Source: Rhizobium deserti
GTDB lineage: Bacteria; Pseudomonadota; Alphaproteobacteria; Rhizobiales; Rhizobiaceae
Assembly: GCF_004358025.1 (NCBI RefSeq)
Contig: NZ_SMTL01000001.1
Location: forward strand, 558,001 to 622,000
Reading direction: 5' to 3'
Length of the DNA stretch: 64,000 nucleotides
Below are positions 1-7,828 of the stretch, one piece after another; positions within the stretch are counted from its first letter, which is position 1, and the number at the start of each line of letters is the position of its first letter. A model generated the notes under the pieces. That model saw nothing but the letters and a program-made list of their open reading frames with translations, searched no databases and was not told where the DNA came from. The position numbers and the translations under genes are program-made.

Positions 1-854
1 GCGGCATCGTCTCCAATCGAAAAATGTTCGGAACGCTGCTGACCGGCGTCGATCACATGCCGCATACCCACCTGCCGGCCCAGAATGCCTTCACCCGCGG
101 CCAGCCGGAACATGGCGGTGACCTGGCGACCGAACTGGAACGCATCGTCACCCTGCATGACGCCTCGACAGTTGCAGCCGTCATCGTCGAGCCGGTGGCG
201 GGCTCGACCGGCGTGTTGATCCCGCCGAAGGGCTACCTGCAGAAGCTGCGCGACATCTGCACCAAGCACGGCATCCTGCTGATCTTTGACGAAGTCATCA
301 CCGGCTTCGGCCGCCTCGGCGCCCCTTTCGCAGCCCAGTATTTCGACGTCAAGCCGGACATCATCACCACCGCCAAGGGCCTCACCAACGGTGTCATTCC
401 CATGGGCGCCGTCTTCGTCACCTCCGAAATCCACGATGCCTTCATGACCGGGCCTGAGCACATGATCGAATTCATGCACGGCTATACCTATTCCGGTAAT
501 CCGATCGCTTCGGCCGCCGCTCTGGCGACGCTCGAAACCTACAAGGAGGAAGCCTTGTTCGACCGGGCTCGCGATATCGCGCCTTATTGGGAAGAAGGCT
601 TGCATTCGCTGAAGGACCTTCCGAATGTGATCGACATCAGAAACCTCGGCCTGATCGGCGCCATCGAACTTGACCCGATCGTGGGCGAACCGACCAAGCG
701 GGCCTTCACGGCCTTCCTCAAGGCCTATGAAGACGGCCTGCTGATCCGCACCACCGGCGACACGATCGCCATGTCGCCGCCGCTGATCGTCGAAAAACAC
801 CATATCGACGAGATCCTCGGCAAGCTGCGCGAGATCCTGACGGGAAATATTTGA
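1..854 (+). CDS. Omega-amino-acid:pyruvate aminotransferase (5' truncated)
   Basis: Class III PLP-dependent aminotransferase, most like omega-amino-acid (beta-alanine):pyruvate transaminase, which moves the terminal amino group of beta-alanine or related omega-amino acids to pyruvate. The reading frame is open from the first bases (GIVSNRK precedes the first ATG at 24), so the true start lies upstream of the window and only the C-terminal ~280 residues are seen. Visible signatures are VEPVAGSTGVL, the cofactor aspartate region LLIFDEVITGFGRLG, and the PLP lysine in TTAKGLTNG. The tail NVIDIRNLGLIGAIEL matches the Pseudomonas enzyme well. A strong hairpin terminator follows at 882-906. Exact substrate is uncertain, since the family also includes taurine and aromatic amine transaminases. 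Confidence 0.9.
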   Translation, partial: GIVSNRKMFGTLLTGVDHMPHTHLPAQNAFTRGQPEHGGDLATELERIVTLHDASTVAAVIVEPVAGSTGVLIPPKGYLQKLRDICTKHGILLIFDEVITGFGRLGAPFAAQYFDVKPDIITTAKGLTNGVIPMGAVFVTSEIHDAFMTGPEHMIEFMHGYTYSGNPIASAAALATLETYKEEALFDRARDIAPYWEEGLHSLKDLPNVIDIRNLGLIGAIELDPIVGEPTKRAFTAFLKAYEDGLLIRTTGDTIAMSPPLIVEKHHIDEILGKLREILTGNI

Positions 855-1160
855 TCTTCAAGAGGCAGGCGCCGAACCCACAAAGCGGCCATGGTGGCCG
901 CTTTTTCGTATGGCGCGGCCTCATGTCGAATGCAATAAAACAGGCATGAACATGATATGTTCTTGCGCATATTGCACGTGGTTCATACACAATCTGGCGC
1001 TGGCTGAGAAAGTCAAACATGACTCGCGCCGGCCTTGACCGTACCTCGCCCTCGTCATGGCAGGAAATCGCACAAGGATTGCACCCGGCGAAATCCAAAA
1101 CGAGCGCCCGCAGATGCGGCAATCACCGGGGCTGCCATGGCCCAACCCAAGGAGACAGAC
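855..1160. other. Intergenic region with terminator and a 15-bp inverted repeat
   Basis: This 306-base gap holds the terminator at 882-906 and then the promoter region of the binding-protein gene. At 948-962 there is a perfect inverted repeat GAACAT-GAT-ATGTTC that could be an operator or the footprint of a dimeric regulator. Open frames through this stretch have no ribosome site and look spurious. A ribosome binding site AAGGAG is at 1149-1154. Confidence 0.5.
882..906 (+). terminator. Rho-independent terminator after the aminotransferase
   Basis: A perfect 10-bp stem AAAGCGGCCA/TGGCCGCTTT (882-891 with 895-904) closes a 3-nt loop and runs into a T run (902-906), 28 bases after the stop codon. 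Confidence 0.85.
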
Positions 1161-2267
1161 ATGAAGTTGAAGACCTTTCTGGGCGCCACCGCCCTCGCCT
1201 CTTTTTCGTTCGCACCGCTCGCACATGCCGATATCATCATCGGGCTGATTGCTCCGCTGACCGGCCCCGTCGCTGCCTATGGCGATCAGGTCAAGAACGG
1301 CGCTGAGACGGCAATCGAGGAGATCAACAAAAAGGGCGGCATTCTCGGTGAAAAGGTCGTGCTCAAGGCGGCCGATGACGCCGCCGAACCGAAGCAGGGG
1401 GTTTCCGCCGCCAACCAGCTCGTCGGCGAAGGCATCCGCTTCGTGGTTGGCCCGGTAACTTCGGGCGTGGCCATGCCGGCTTCCGACGCGCTAGCCGAAA
1501 ACGGTGTGCTGATGGTGACGCCGACGGCAACAACCCCGGCATTGACGACCCGTGGCCTCACCAATGTGCTGCGCACCTGCGGCCGCGACGACCAGCAGGC
1601 GGAGGTCGCCGCACAATATGTGCTCAAGTCCCTGAGGGACAAGAAGGTGGCGATCGTCAACGACAAGGGCGCCTATGGCAAGGGCCTGGCGGACGCCTTC
1701 AAGAAAACCCTCAATGCTGGCGGCGTGCAGGAAGTGCTGAACGATGCCGTGACCCCTGGCGACAAGGATTTCAGCGCCCTGACCACCCGCCTCAAGTCGG
1801 AAAAGGTCGAAGTCATCTATTTCGGCGGCTATCACCCGGAAGGCGGACTGCTGGCCCGCCAGCTTGCAGATCTCGGTGTCAAGGCAACCATCATCGGCGG
1901 CGATGGCCTGTCGAATAGCGAATACTGGAACATCGGCTCCAATGCCGCTGCCGGCACGCTGTTCACCAACGCTTCGGACGCCACGAAAAACCCTGACTCC
2001 AAGGCCGCCGCCGATGCGCTCGCCGCGCGCAACATACCGGCGGAAGCCTTCACGCTCAACGCTTTTGCCGCCGTCGAGGTTATCAAGGCCGGCATTGAAA
2101 AGGCAAAGAGCGCCGACGATGCAGAAGCCGTCGCCGCAGCATTGAAGAGCGGCGAACCGATCAAGACGGCAATTGGTGACCTCTCCTATGGCGAGACCGG
2201 CGACCTGACGTCACGGAGCTTCTCGCTCTTCAAATGGGAAAACGGCAAGATCGTCGCTGCGGAATGA
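1161..2267 (+). CDS. Branched-chain amino acid-type ABC transporter substrate-binding protein
   Basis: Periplasmic type I binding protein of the LivK family, 368 residues, expected to capture branched-chain amino acids or a related small solute and deliver it to a Liv-type ABC permease. The start at 1161 is chosen because it is preceded by AAGGAG at 6-nt spacing and opens a classic signal peptide (positively charged MKLK, hydrophobic core, cleavage after LAHA). The mature protein begins [20 protein letters not shown], the family's first-lobe signature, followed by [18 protein letters not shown]. No permease or ATPase gene is adjacent, so this is an orphan binding protein that must share a transporter encoded elsewhere. 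Ligand cannot be read from sequence alone. Confidence 0.9.
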   Translation: MKLKTFLGATALASFSFAPLAHADIIIGLIAPLTGPVAAYGDQVKNGAETAIEEINKKGGILGEKVVLKAADDAAEPKQGVSAANQLVGEGIRFVVGPVTSGVAMPASDALAENGVLMVTPTATTPALTTRGLTNVLRTCGRDDQQAEVAAQYVLKSLRDKKVAIVNDKGAYGKGLADAFKKTLNAGGVQEVLNDAVTPGDKDFSALTTRLKSEKVEVIYFGGYHPEGGLLARQLADLGVKATIIGGDGLSNSEYWNIGSNAAAGTLFTNASDATKNPDSKAAADALAARNIPAEAFTLNAFAAVEVIKAGIEKAKSADDAEAVAAALKSGEPIKTAIGDLSYGETGDLTSRSFSLFKWENGKIVAAE

Positions 2268-2317
2268 AGGCAGCCGGTATCGGCGGCAGTGAACCGCCGC
2301 CCAAAAGCGGCTGCTTC

Positions 2318-2363
2318 AAAATTGGCCCGCAAAATTGGCCCGCTCTCGCGAGCGGGCCAATTT
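2318..2363. terminator. Bidirectional terminator with a duplicated left arm
   Basis: A 14-bp stem (2332-2345 with 2350-2363, loop TCGC) lies between two convergent genes and has A/T tracts on both sides, so it can end transcription in either direction. The left arm AAAATTGGCCCGC is tandemly duplicated (2318-2330 and 2331-2343), so either copy could pair with the right arm. Confidence 0.75.
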
Positions 2364-2369
2364 CGTAAG

Positions 2370-3209
2370 TTACGACTTGATGAAGGCGAGCAAATCGGCG
2401 TTGAGCACGTCGGCATTGATCGTCAGCATACCGTGCGAGAAGCTAGGATACGTCTTGATGGAGCCGTTCTTCAGGAGCTTGATCGACTTATGGGCCGCTG
2501 CACCGATCGGCACGATCTGGTCGTCTTCGCCGTGCAGCACCAGTGTCGGCACGGTGATGGCTTTGAGATCCTCCGTCTGGTCGGTTTCGGAGAAAGCCTT
2601 GATACCGTCGTAATGGGCCTGGGCGCCGCCCATCATCCCCTGGCGCCACCAATTCTGGATCACGCCTTCATGCACGGTCGCGCCATCCCGGTTGAAGCCG
2701 TAGAACGGTCCGGCCGGCACGTCGCGGAAGAACTGCGCGCGGTTGGCGGCGAGCGCAGAGCGAAATCCGTCGAAAACCTCGAGCGGCAGCCCGTCAGGAT
2801 TGGCCTCGGTCTTCAGCATCAGCGGCGGAACGGCCGAAACAAGAACGGCCTTGGCGACGCGGCCGGCGGGTTCGCCATGCTTGGCGACATAGCGGGCAAC
2901 TTCGCCGCCGCCGGTGGAATGGCCGATATGTACGGCGTTCCTCAGGTCGAGATGTTCGACGACGGCAAACGCATCCGCGGCATAGTGATCCATGTCGTGA
3001 CCATCTGCACCCTGGCTCGAGCGCCCGTGTCCACGGCGGTCATGGGCGACGACGCGAAAGCCTTCTTTGAGGAAGAACAGCATCTGGGCGTCCCAGTCGT
3101 CGGAAGACAAAGGCCAGCCATGGTGGAAAACGATTGGCTGTGCGTCTTTCGAGCCCCAGTCCTTGTAGAAAATTTCTATGCCGTCTTTGGTCGTAATGGT
3201 GCTGCTCAT
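2370..3209 (-). CDS. Alpha/beta hydrolase, non-heme haloperoxidase/chloroperoxidase type
   Basis: A 279-residue cofactor-free alpha/beta hydrolase of the group annotated as bacterial haloperoxidase; the real substrate is probably an ester, with perhydrolase activity as a side reaction. Visible features are the oxyanion-hole segment [11 protein letters not shown], the conserved [14 protein letters not shown], the nucleophile elbow GHSTGGGE, the acid region [10 protein letters not shown], and the catalytic histidine in PSFSHGML. The start at 3209 follows GAAGGAAA and begins [10 protein letters not shown]; an upstream ATG at 3275 would add 22 unlikely residues and lacks a ribosome site. It is convergent with the binding-protein gene and shares its terminator. 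Confidence 0.88.
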   Translation of the reverse strand: MSSTITTKDGIEIFYKDWGSKDAQPIVFHHGWPLSSDDWDAQMLFFLKEGFRVVAHDRRGHGRSSQGADGHDMDHYAADAFAVVEHLDLRNAVHIGHSTGGGEVARYVAKHGEPAGRVAKAVLVSAVPPLMLKTEANPDGLPLEVFDGFRSALAANRAQFFRDVPAGPFYGFNRDGATVHEGVIQNWWRQGMMGGAQAHYDGIKAFSETDQTEDLKAITVPTLVLHGEDDQIVPIGAAAHKSIKLLKNGSIKTYPSFSHGMLTINADVLNADLLAFIKS

Positions 3210-3454
3210 GGTCGTTTCCTTCAAAGATGATGAAGAGGCAATCGAGGTGGGAGATGGAATTGTATTTTGTTGCAACGGAGCTGAACCTACCGAATTATTG
3301 CGACATGTCCATTACCGGTCGATCGCTTTACGGGCCTCTCCTGTGAACAGTCTGTTGCACATGCGCTGCCCGCAGTTATGCTTGTCCCCATTAGCCGCCA
3401 GCGCCTCGCCGCATATGGCCCTCAAGCGATATCGAGAGACAGCAGGAGTTCGCC

Positions 3455-4996
3455 GTGAGTTTTTTTGAAAGCCTTCTGGCACTGCTTCTCGTCGCCATCG
3501 TGTTGCTGCAGGTCTCGCGCCGCCTCGTCATCCCTTACCCTTCCATGTTGGCCATGGCGGGCGCGGCCGTGGCTCTCGTTCCCGGCATGCCCTATGTGGC
3601 TCTTGATCCGAAAGTGGCGCTGGCCTTATTCATTGCCCCCGCCCTTCTGGATGCCGCCTTTGACTTCCCCGTCGGGACGGCCCGTCGCTTCTGGTTGCCG
3701 CTGCTCGTTTTTGCTGTCGGCGGCGTCGTCATGACGGCTTTGGTGGTTGCTCTGGTGGGGTGGACCTTCGCCGGTCTGCCTTTTGCAGCCGCGCTCGTGC
3801 TCGGCGCTATCGTTGCACCGCCGGATGCCGCTGCAGCGACCGCAGTTCTCTCATCCGTCGCCATACCGCGCAATACCGATGCCATCTTGCGCGGCGAAAG
3901 CCTTTTCAACGATGCCGCCGCCTTGCTGATCTTCAGCGCAGCGCTGTCTGTCCAGTCTGCCGGATCATTGAATGGTCCGGTTGCCTTGAGCCTTACGCTT
4001 GCGGTGCCAGGCGGCATCCTGCTTGGTGTCATCGCTGCCTGGATCATCACGCGCCTGTCCCCCTTCGTGTCAGGAACGCTCGGCGGTAACATCCTCCAAT
4101 TCGTGCAGACCTTCTTCCTCTGGATCCTGGCCGAGCGCCTGCATTTGTCGCCCGTGCTGGCCATTGTCGCCTTCGCGATGACGATCGCCAGCAGCAATGA
4201 TGCGCAGCTTTCCTCAGCTCGCATGCGGGTGCAATCCTATGCCGTCTGGAGCGCGGTCGTCTTTGTCCTCAACGTCATGGCCTTCCTGCTGATGGGCATG
4301 CAGGTGCGCGACATCCTGCGCGAGATCGAGCCGGCGCGGCTGGGAGAGGCAGCCGTCTTCGCGGGGATTGTCGTCGTCATCGTCGTCGCCGTTCGTTTTG
4401 CAGTCTGTTTTGCCTTGAACCGCTATGAAGCCTTTCAAGCCCGTCGGGAAGCGCGGGCCGAACGCGCCACGGTCGGGCAAGCTGTTCTCACCGGCTGGTG
4501 CGGCATGCGAGGACTTTTGACGCTTGCGACCGCCTTCGCACTTCCGCAGGACTTTCCGGCCCGCGACATCGTCGTCCTGACCGCCTTCTCGGTCGTGCTC
4601 GCCACTCTCGTCATCCAGGGCCTGTCGCTGAAATTCGTGATCCGCTGGCTCCGCTTCGATCTCGACGGGCATGAAGCGGGCGACCTCAACGAGCTGCGCG
4701 GCAAAATCGCTTCGGCCGGGCTCGCACGGCTGGAAGGCGCCGGCGGCGAGGAGGCGGAATTGCTGCGCACGAAATTGCGTATGGAGCAGCAGAGCCTGTC
4801 CAACCCGGCTCTGGAATCGCTCAACAACTATCGCCGTCTTGCACTCGACGTCATTGCCGCCCAGCGTGAAAAGCTTGCCTTTTTGCGTGGCCAGCACCAG
4901 TTAAATCCGGAGGTCTACAACCTCCTTCTTGAGGAAATCGATTGGCGCGAACTTTCGGTCCTTCCGGAAGAAGAGCGGCGCATCGAGGAAATCTAG
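3455..4996 (+). CDS. Na+/H+ (cation:proton) antiporter, CPA1 family
   Basis: Inner-membrane monovalent cation/proton antiporter of the CPA1/NhaP type, 513 residues, with roughly a dozen hydrophobic segments up to about residue 400 and a soluble tail rich in charged residues. The ion-binding motif FNDAAALL with its essential Asn-Asp pair is in GESLFNDAAALL, after the conserved LGAIVAPPDAAAATAVL segment. Translation starts at a GTG (3455) seven bases after AGCAGGAG. The gene stands alone. The family controls internal pH and sodium or potassium; which cation is used cannot be deduced here. Confidence 0.9.
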   Translation: MSFFESLLALLLVAIVLLQVSRRLVIPYPSMLAMAGAAVALVPGMPYVALDPKVALALFIAPALLDAAFDFPVGTARRFWLPLLVFAVGGVVMTALVVALVGWTFAGLPFAAALVLGAIVAPPDAAAATAVLSSVAIPRNTDAILRGESLFNDAAALLIFSAALSVQSAGSLNGPVALSLTLAVPGGILLGVIAAWIITRLSPFVSGTLGGNILQFVQTFFLWILAERLHLSPVLAIVAFAMTIASSNDAQLSSARMRVQSYAVWSAVVFVLNVMAFLLMGMQVRDILREIEPARLGEAAVFAGIVVVIVVAVRFAVCFALNRYEAFQARREARAERATVGQAVLTGWCGMRGLLTLATAFALPQDFPARDIVVLTAFSVVLATLVIQGLSLKFVIRWLRFDLDGHEAGDLNELRGKIASAGLARLEGAGGEEAELLRTKLRMEQQSLSNPALESLNNYRRLALDVIAAQREKLAFLRGQHQLNPEVYNLLLEEIDWRELSVLPEEERRIEEI

Positions 4997-5089
4997 CTCT
5001 CTCCACATCCGCCCGCCGTCACAGGCAGCTCGGCGACCGCAAATCTTCAGACGCAAACATTAAACCATACGGTTGACCCTTTGCGCGCA

Positions 5090-5117
5090 TGCCGCATGCC
5101 GCCTGCCGCCTGCCGCC
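5090..5117. repeat. Short heptamer tandem repeat
   Basis: Four head-to-tail copies of TGCCGC(A/C) lie in the short spacer between the antiporter and aglA, just past the end of aglA. It may be replication slippage; no function is evident. Confidence 0.7.
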
Positions 5118-5125
5118 TGACCGGC

Positions 5126-6775
5126 TTAGACCCGCGCGCAGAAGGCGTCGAGGGGGGCGAGCCTGACAATGCCACCGTCGAAACCTAGGGCAAAGCCCGG
5201 CAGGTCGATCGGCATGCAGGAGGACAGACGCTCCGGCAGCCGGAAATCCTGCGCTTCGCGCGTCAGGTTGAACACGAAAAGCAGCTTGTCGCCATGCTTT
5301 TCGCGCACAAAGGCGAGCAGGTCCTGGTTGGTATCGATGAAGGTCATGTCGCCGTCGACGAGCGCCGGGTGCGACTTGCGGAAGGCCAGCGCGGCCCGGT
5401 AATGATGCAGCACCGAATCCGCTATGGCTTCCTGGGCATCCACCGCCTGCGAGACATGCTCGCCTGGCACCGGCAGCCAGGTCTTGGAACCCGTCGTGAA
5501 GCCGGCATGCGGCGCACCCGCTTCCCAGACCATCGGCGTGCGGCATCCGTCGCGGCCTTTGAAGGCCGGCCAGAAGCGAATGCCATAGGGATCGCGCAGG
5601 TCCTCGAAGGAAAGCTGCGCTTCCGTCAGCCCCAGTTCCTCGCCTTGGTAAAGGCAAATCGAACCGCGCAGCGTCGAGAGCAGTGTCACCGACAGCTTGG
5701 CCACCCGATCCTGTTCCTCGGGCACTTCGGTGAAGCGAGTCACATGCCGAACCACGTCGTGGTTGGAAAACGCCCAGCAGACCCAGCCGTTCGTCACCGT
5801 ATCCTGCACGGTGGTCAGAACCTTACGTAGATAGGCGGCCGAAAAGGCAGGCCCCAGAAGGTCGAATGTATAGCACATATGCAGCTTGTCATTGCCGCTC
5901 GTATAGATGGCGAGCGTCGTCAGCGACCGCGGCCCGTCGCCCACTTCGCCAACCGTCGCACGGCCCTCGTAACCGTCAAGCAGCGAACGCAGCCGCTTCA
6001 GGAAGTCGATATTTTCCGGCTGGCTCTTGTCATAGAGATGGTTCTGCATGGAATAGGGATTCGTATCGGTTTCCATGCCGGCGCCGTCCGTGTCGTAGAC
6101 CATGGGCGGGTTGCTGCGCAGTTGCTTGTCGTGGAAATAGTAGTTCACCGTATCGAGCCGGAAGCCGTGCACGCCCCGGTCGAGCCAGAATTTCACCGTC
6201 CCCAGCATCGCCTCCTGGACCTCCTGATTGTGGAAGTTTAGATCCGGCTGGGCGATCAGAAAATTGTGCATGTAATATTGCTTGCGCACTCCGTCCCATT
6301 CCCAGCCCGGACCGCCGAAGATCGACAGCCAGTTGGTGGGCGCGGTGCCATCCGGCTTGGGATCGGCCCAAACATACCAATCGGCCTTGGAATTGGTGCG
6401 GCTCGAACGGCTTTCGATGAACCAGGGATGACGGTCGGACGTGTGGCTGATCACCTGGTCGATGATCACCTTCAACCCGAGGCGCTCTGCTTCCACCATC
6501 ATCTCGTCGAAATCGGCAAGCGTGCCGAACATAGGGTCGACATTGCAGTAATCGGAGACGTCATAGCCCATATCGGCCATCGGCGAGGTAAAAAAGGGCG
6601 ACAGCCAGATGGCATCGACGCCGAGCGAAGCGATGTAAGGCAGGCGCTGGGTAATGCCCTTGATGTCGCCCAGACCGTCACCGGTCGTATCCTGGAAGGA
6701 TCGCGGATAGATCTGGTAGATCACCGCCCCGCGCCACCAATTCGCATCCACTGCCTTTGCCGCTTCTGTCGCCAT
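5126..6775 (-). CDS. aglA: Alpha-glucosidase, GH13 (AglA type)
   Basis: Cytoplasmic glycoside hydrolase family 13 enzyme, 549 residues, releasing glucose from alpha-glucosides such as sucrose, maltose or trehalose. The (beta/alpha)8 signatures are visible: WWRGAVIYQIYPRSF at the N terminus, GYDVSDY, the nucleophile Asp in GFRLDTVNYY, the acid Glu in RATVGEVGDG, and the transition-state Asp in FSNHDVVRH. It resembles AglA of the Sinorhizobium aglEFGAK alpha-glucoside operon, but no agl transporter genes are next to it here. The start at 6775 is preceded by AAGGAG at 9 nt; the in-frame upstream ATG is not supported. It is divergent from the sugar kinase gene, with 138 bp between them that could hold a shared promoter. 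Confidence 0.92.
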   Translation of the reverse strand: MATEAAKAVDANWWRGAVIYQIYPRSFQDTTGDGLGDIKGITQRLPYIASLGVDAIWLSPFFTSPMADMGYDVSDYCNVDPMFGTLADFDEMMVEAERLGLKVIIDQVISHTSDRHPWFIESRSSRTNSKADWYVWADPKPDGTAPTNWLSIFGGPGWEWDGVRKQYYMHNFLIAQPDLNFHNQEVQEAMLGTVKFWLDRGVHGFRLDTVNYYFHDKQLRSNPPMVYDTDGAGMETDTNPYSMQNHLYDKSQPENIDFLKRLRSLLDGYEGRATVGEVGDGPRSLTTLAIYTSGNDKLHMCYTFDLLGPAFSAAYLRKVLTTVQDTVTNGWVCWAFSNHDVVRHVTRFTEVPEEQDRVAKLSVTLLSTLRGSICLYQGEELGLTEAQLSFEDLRDPYGIRFWPAFKGRDGCRTPMVWEAGAPHAGFTTGSKTWLPVPGEHVSQAVDAQEAIADSVLHHYRAALAFRKSHPALVDGDMTFIDTNQDLLAFVREKHGDKLLFVFNLTREAQDFRLPERLSSCMPIDLPGFALGFDGGIVRLAPLDAFCARV

Positions 6776-6913
6776 GCGCCTCGACTCCTTGTCCGGATTT
6801 TCCTCCCAAACTAGAGCCAGGCGGATAAAAGACAACGCAAAAGCAAAGATGTATCGCTCTTGTCACAGGCTTCGTGTCGGCCTAAGCGACATCAGGATCA
6901 CTGGAGGGATGAC

Positions 6914-7828
6914 ATGGGCGGACGGCTTCTTTCGATCGGCGAATGCATGGTGGAACTGTCGCAGGCGGGTCAAGGCCTGTTGCGCAAGGGCTTTGCCGGC
7001 GACACGTTCAACACCGCCTGGTATGCGCGTGCCTGTTTTCCCGCGGATTGGTCTGTGGATTACCTGACGGCACTTGGCGACGATCCGCTGTCGGCCGACA
7101 TGCTGGCCTTCATGCAGGATGCCGGTATCGGCACCGGCCATATCCGCCGGATCGAGGGCAAAACGCCTGGCCTCTACCTCATCACCCTGAAAGACGGGGA
7201 GCGTACCTTCAGCTACTGGCGGGATACTGCTGCCGCCAAGAAGCTTGCCGACGACGCCGACCACCTGCGCGCCGCAGTCAAGCAGGCCGACATCCTCTAT
7301 TTTTCAGGGATCACGCTCGGCATTCTGGCGCCCGAAGCGGTCGATACGCTGCTCGCCGAACTGCGCCGCGCCAGGGCCGCGGGCAAGTTGGTCGCCTTCG
7401 ATCCAAACCTCCGCCCGAGGCTTTGGCCGAGCAAGGACGTCATGCTGCGGACGATCGAAGCCGGCGCCCGCGCGGCCAGCCTGGTCCTGCCGAGCTTCGA
7501 CGACGAAACCACTCATTTCGGCGACGCCACCGTCAGCGACACCGTCGCGCGCTACCACGGGCTCGGGGTTGCCGATGTCGTAGTGAAGAACGGCGCCGAC
7601 GGCGTCAGCTTGAGCTTCGGCGGCGCGGCAGCGGAGCATGTTGCTTCCGTCAGGACAGATAATATCGTCGATACGACGAGCGCCGGCGACAGTTTCAACG
7701 GCGGCTTCCTGTCCCGGCTGGTGCGCGGCGCCTCTCCGGCCGAGGCCGCAGCCTACGGCGCATCGGTTGCGGCCGTGGTGATCGGCCATCACGGCGCCCT
7801 GATCAGCCCGAAGTTATTGAAGAACTAG
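6914..7828 (+). CDS. kdgK: PfkB-family sugar kinase, 2-keto-3-deoxygluconate kinase-like
   Basis: Ribokinase/PfkB family kinase of 304 residues. It begins GGRLLSIGECMVEL, close to 2-dehydro-3-deoxygluconate kinases, which phosphorylate KDG for the Entner-Doudoroff pathway. The ATP-site signature DTTSAGDSFNGGFL near residue 255 holds the catalytic aspartate, and FDPNLRPRLW is the second family motif. The start at 6914 has GGAGGGA just upstream. It is divergent from aglA, consistent with joint use in sugar breakdown. The C terminus overlaps the end of the convergent acyltransferase gene by 15 bp. Confidence 0.85.
   Translation: MGGRLLSIGECMVELSQAGQGLLRKGFAGDTFNTAWYARACFPADWSVDYLTALGDDPLSADMLAFMQDAGIGTGHIRRIEGKTPGLYLITLKDGERTFSYWRDTAAAKKLADDADHLRAAVKQADILYFSGITLGILAPEAVDTLLAELRRARAAGKLVAFDPNLRPRLWPSKDVMLRTIEAGARAASLVLPSFDDETTHFGDATVSDTVARYHGLGVADVVVKNGADGVSLSFGGAAAEHVASVRTDNIVDTTSAGDSFNGGFLSRLVRGASPAEAAAYGASVAAVVIGHHGALISPKLLKN

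Noticed and set aside
5090..5117. Heptamer repeat as a phase-variation switch
   Set aside because: It is downstream of the aglA stop codon and outside any promoter or frame that I can define, so no switching role is supported.
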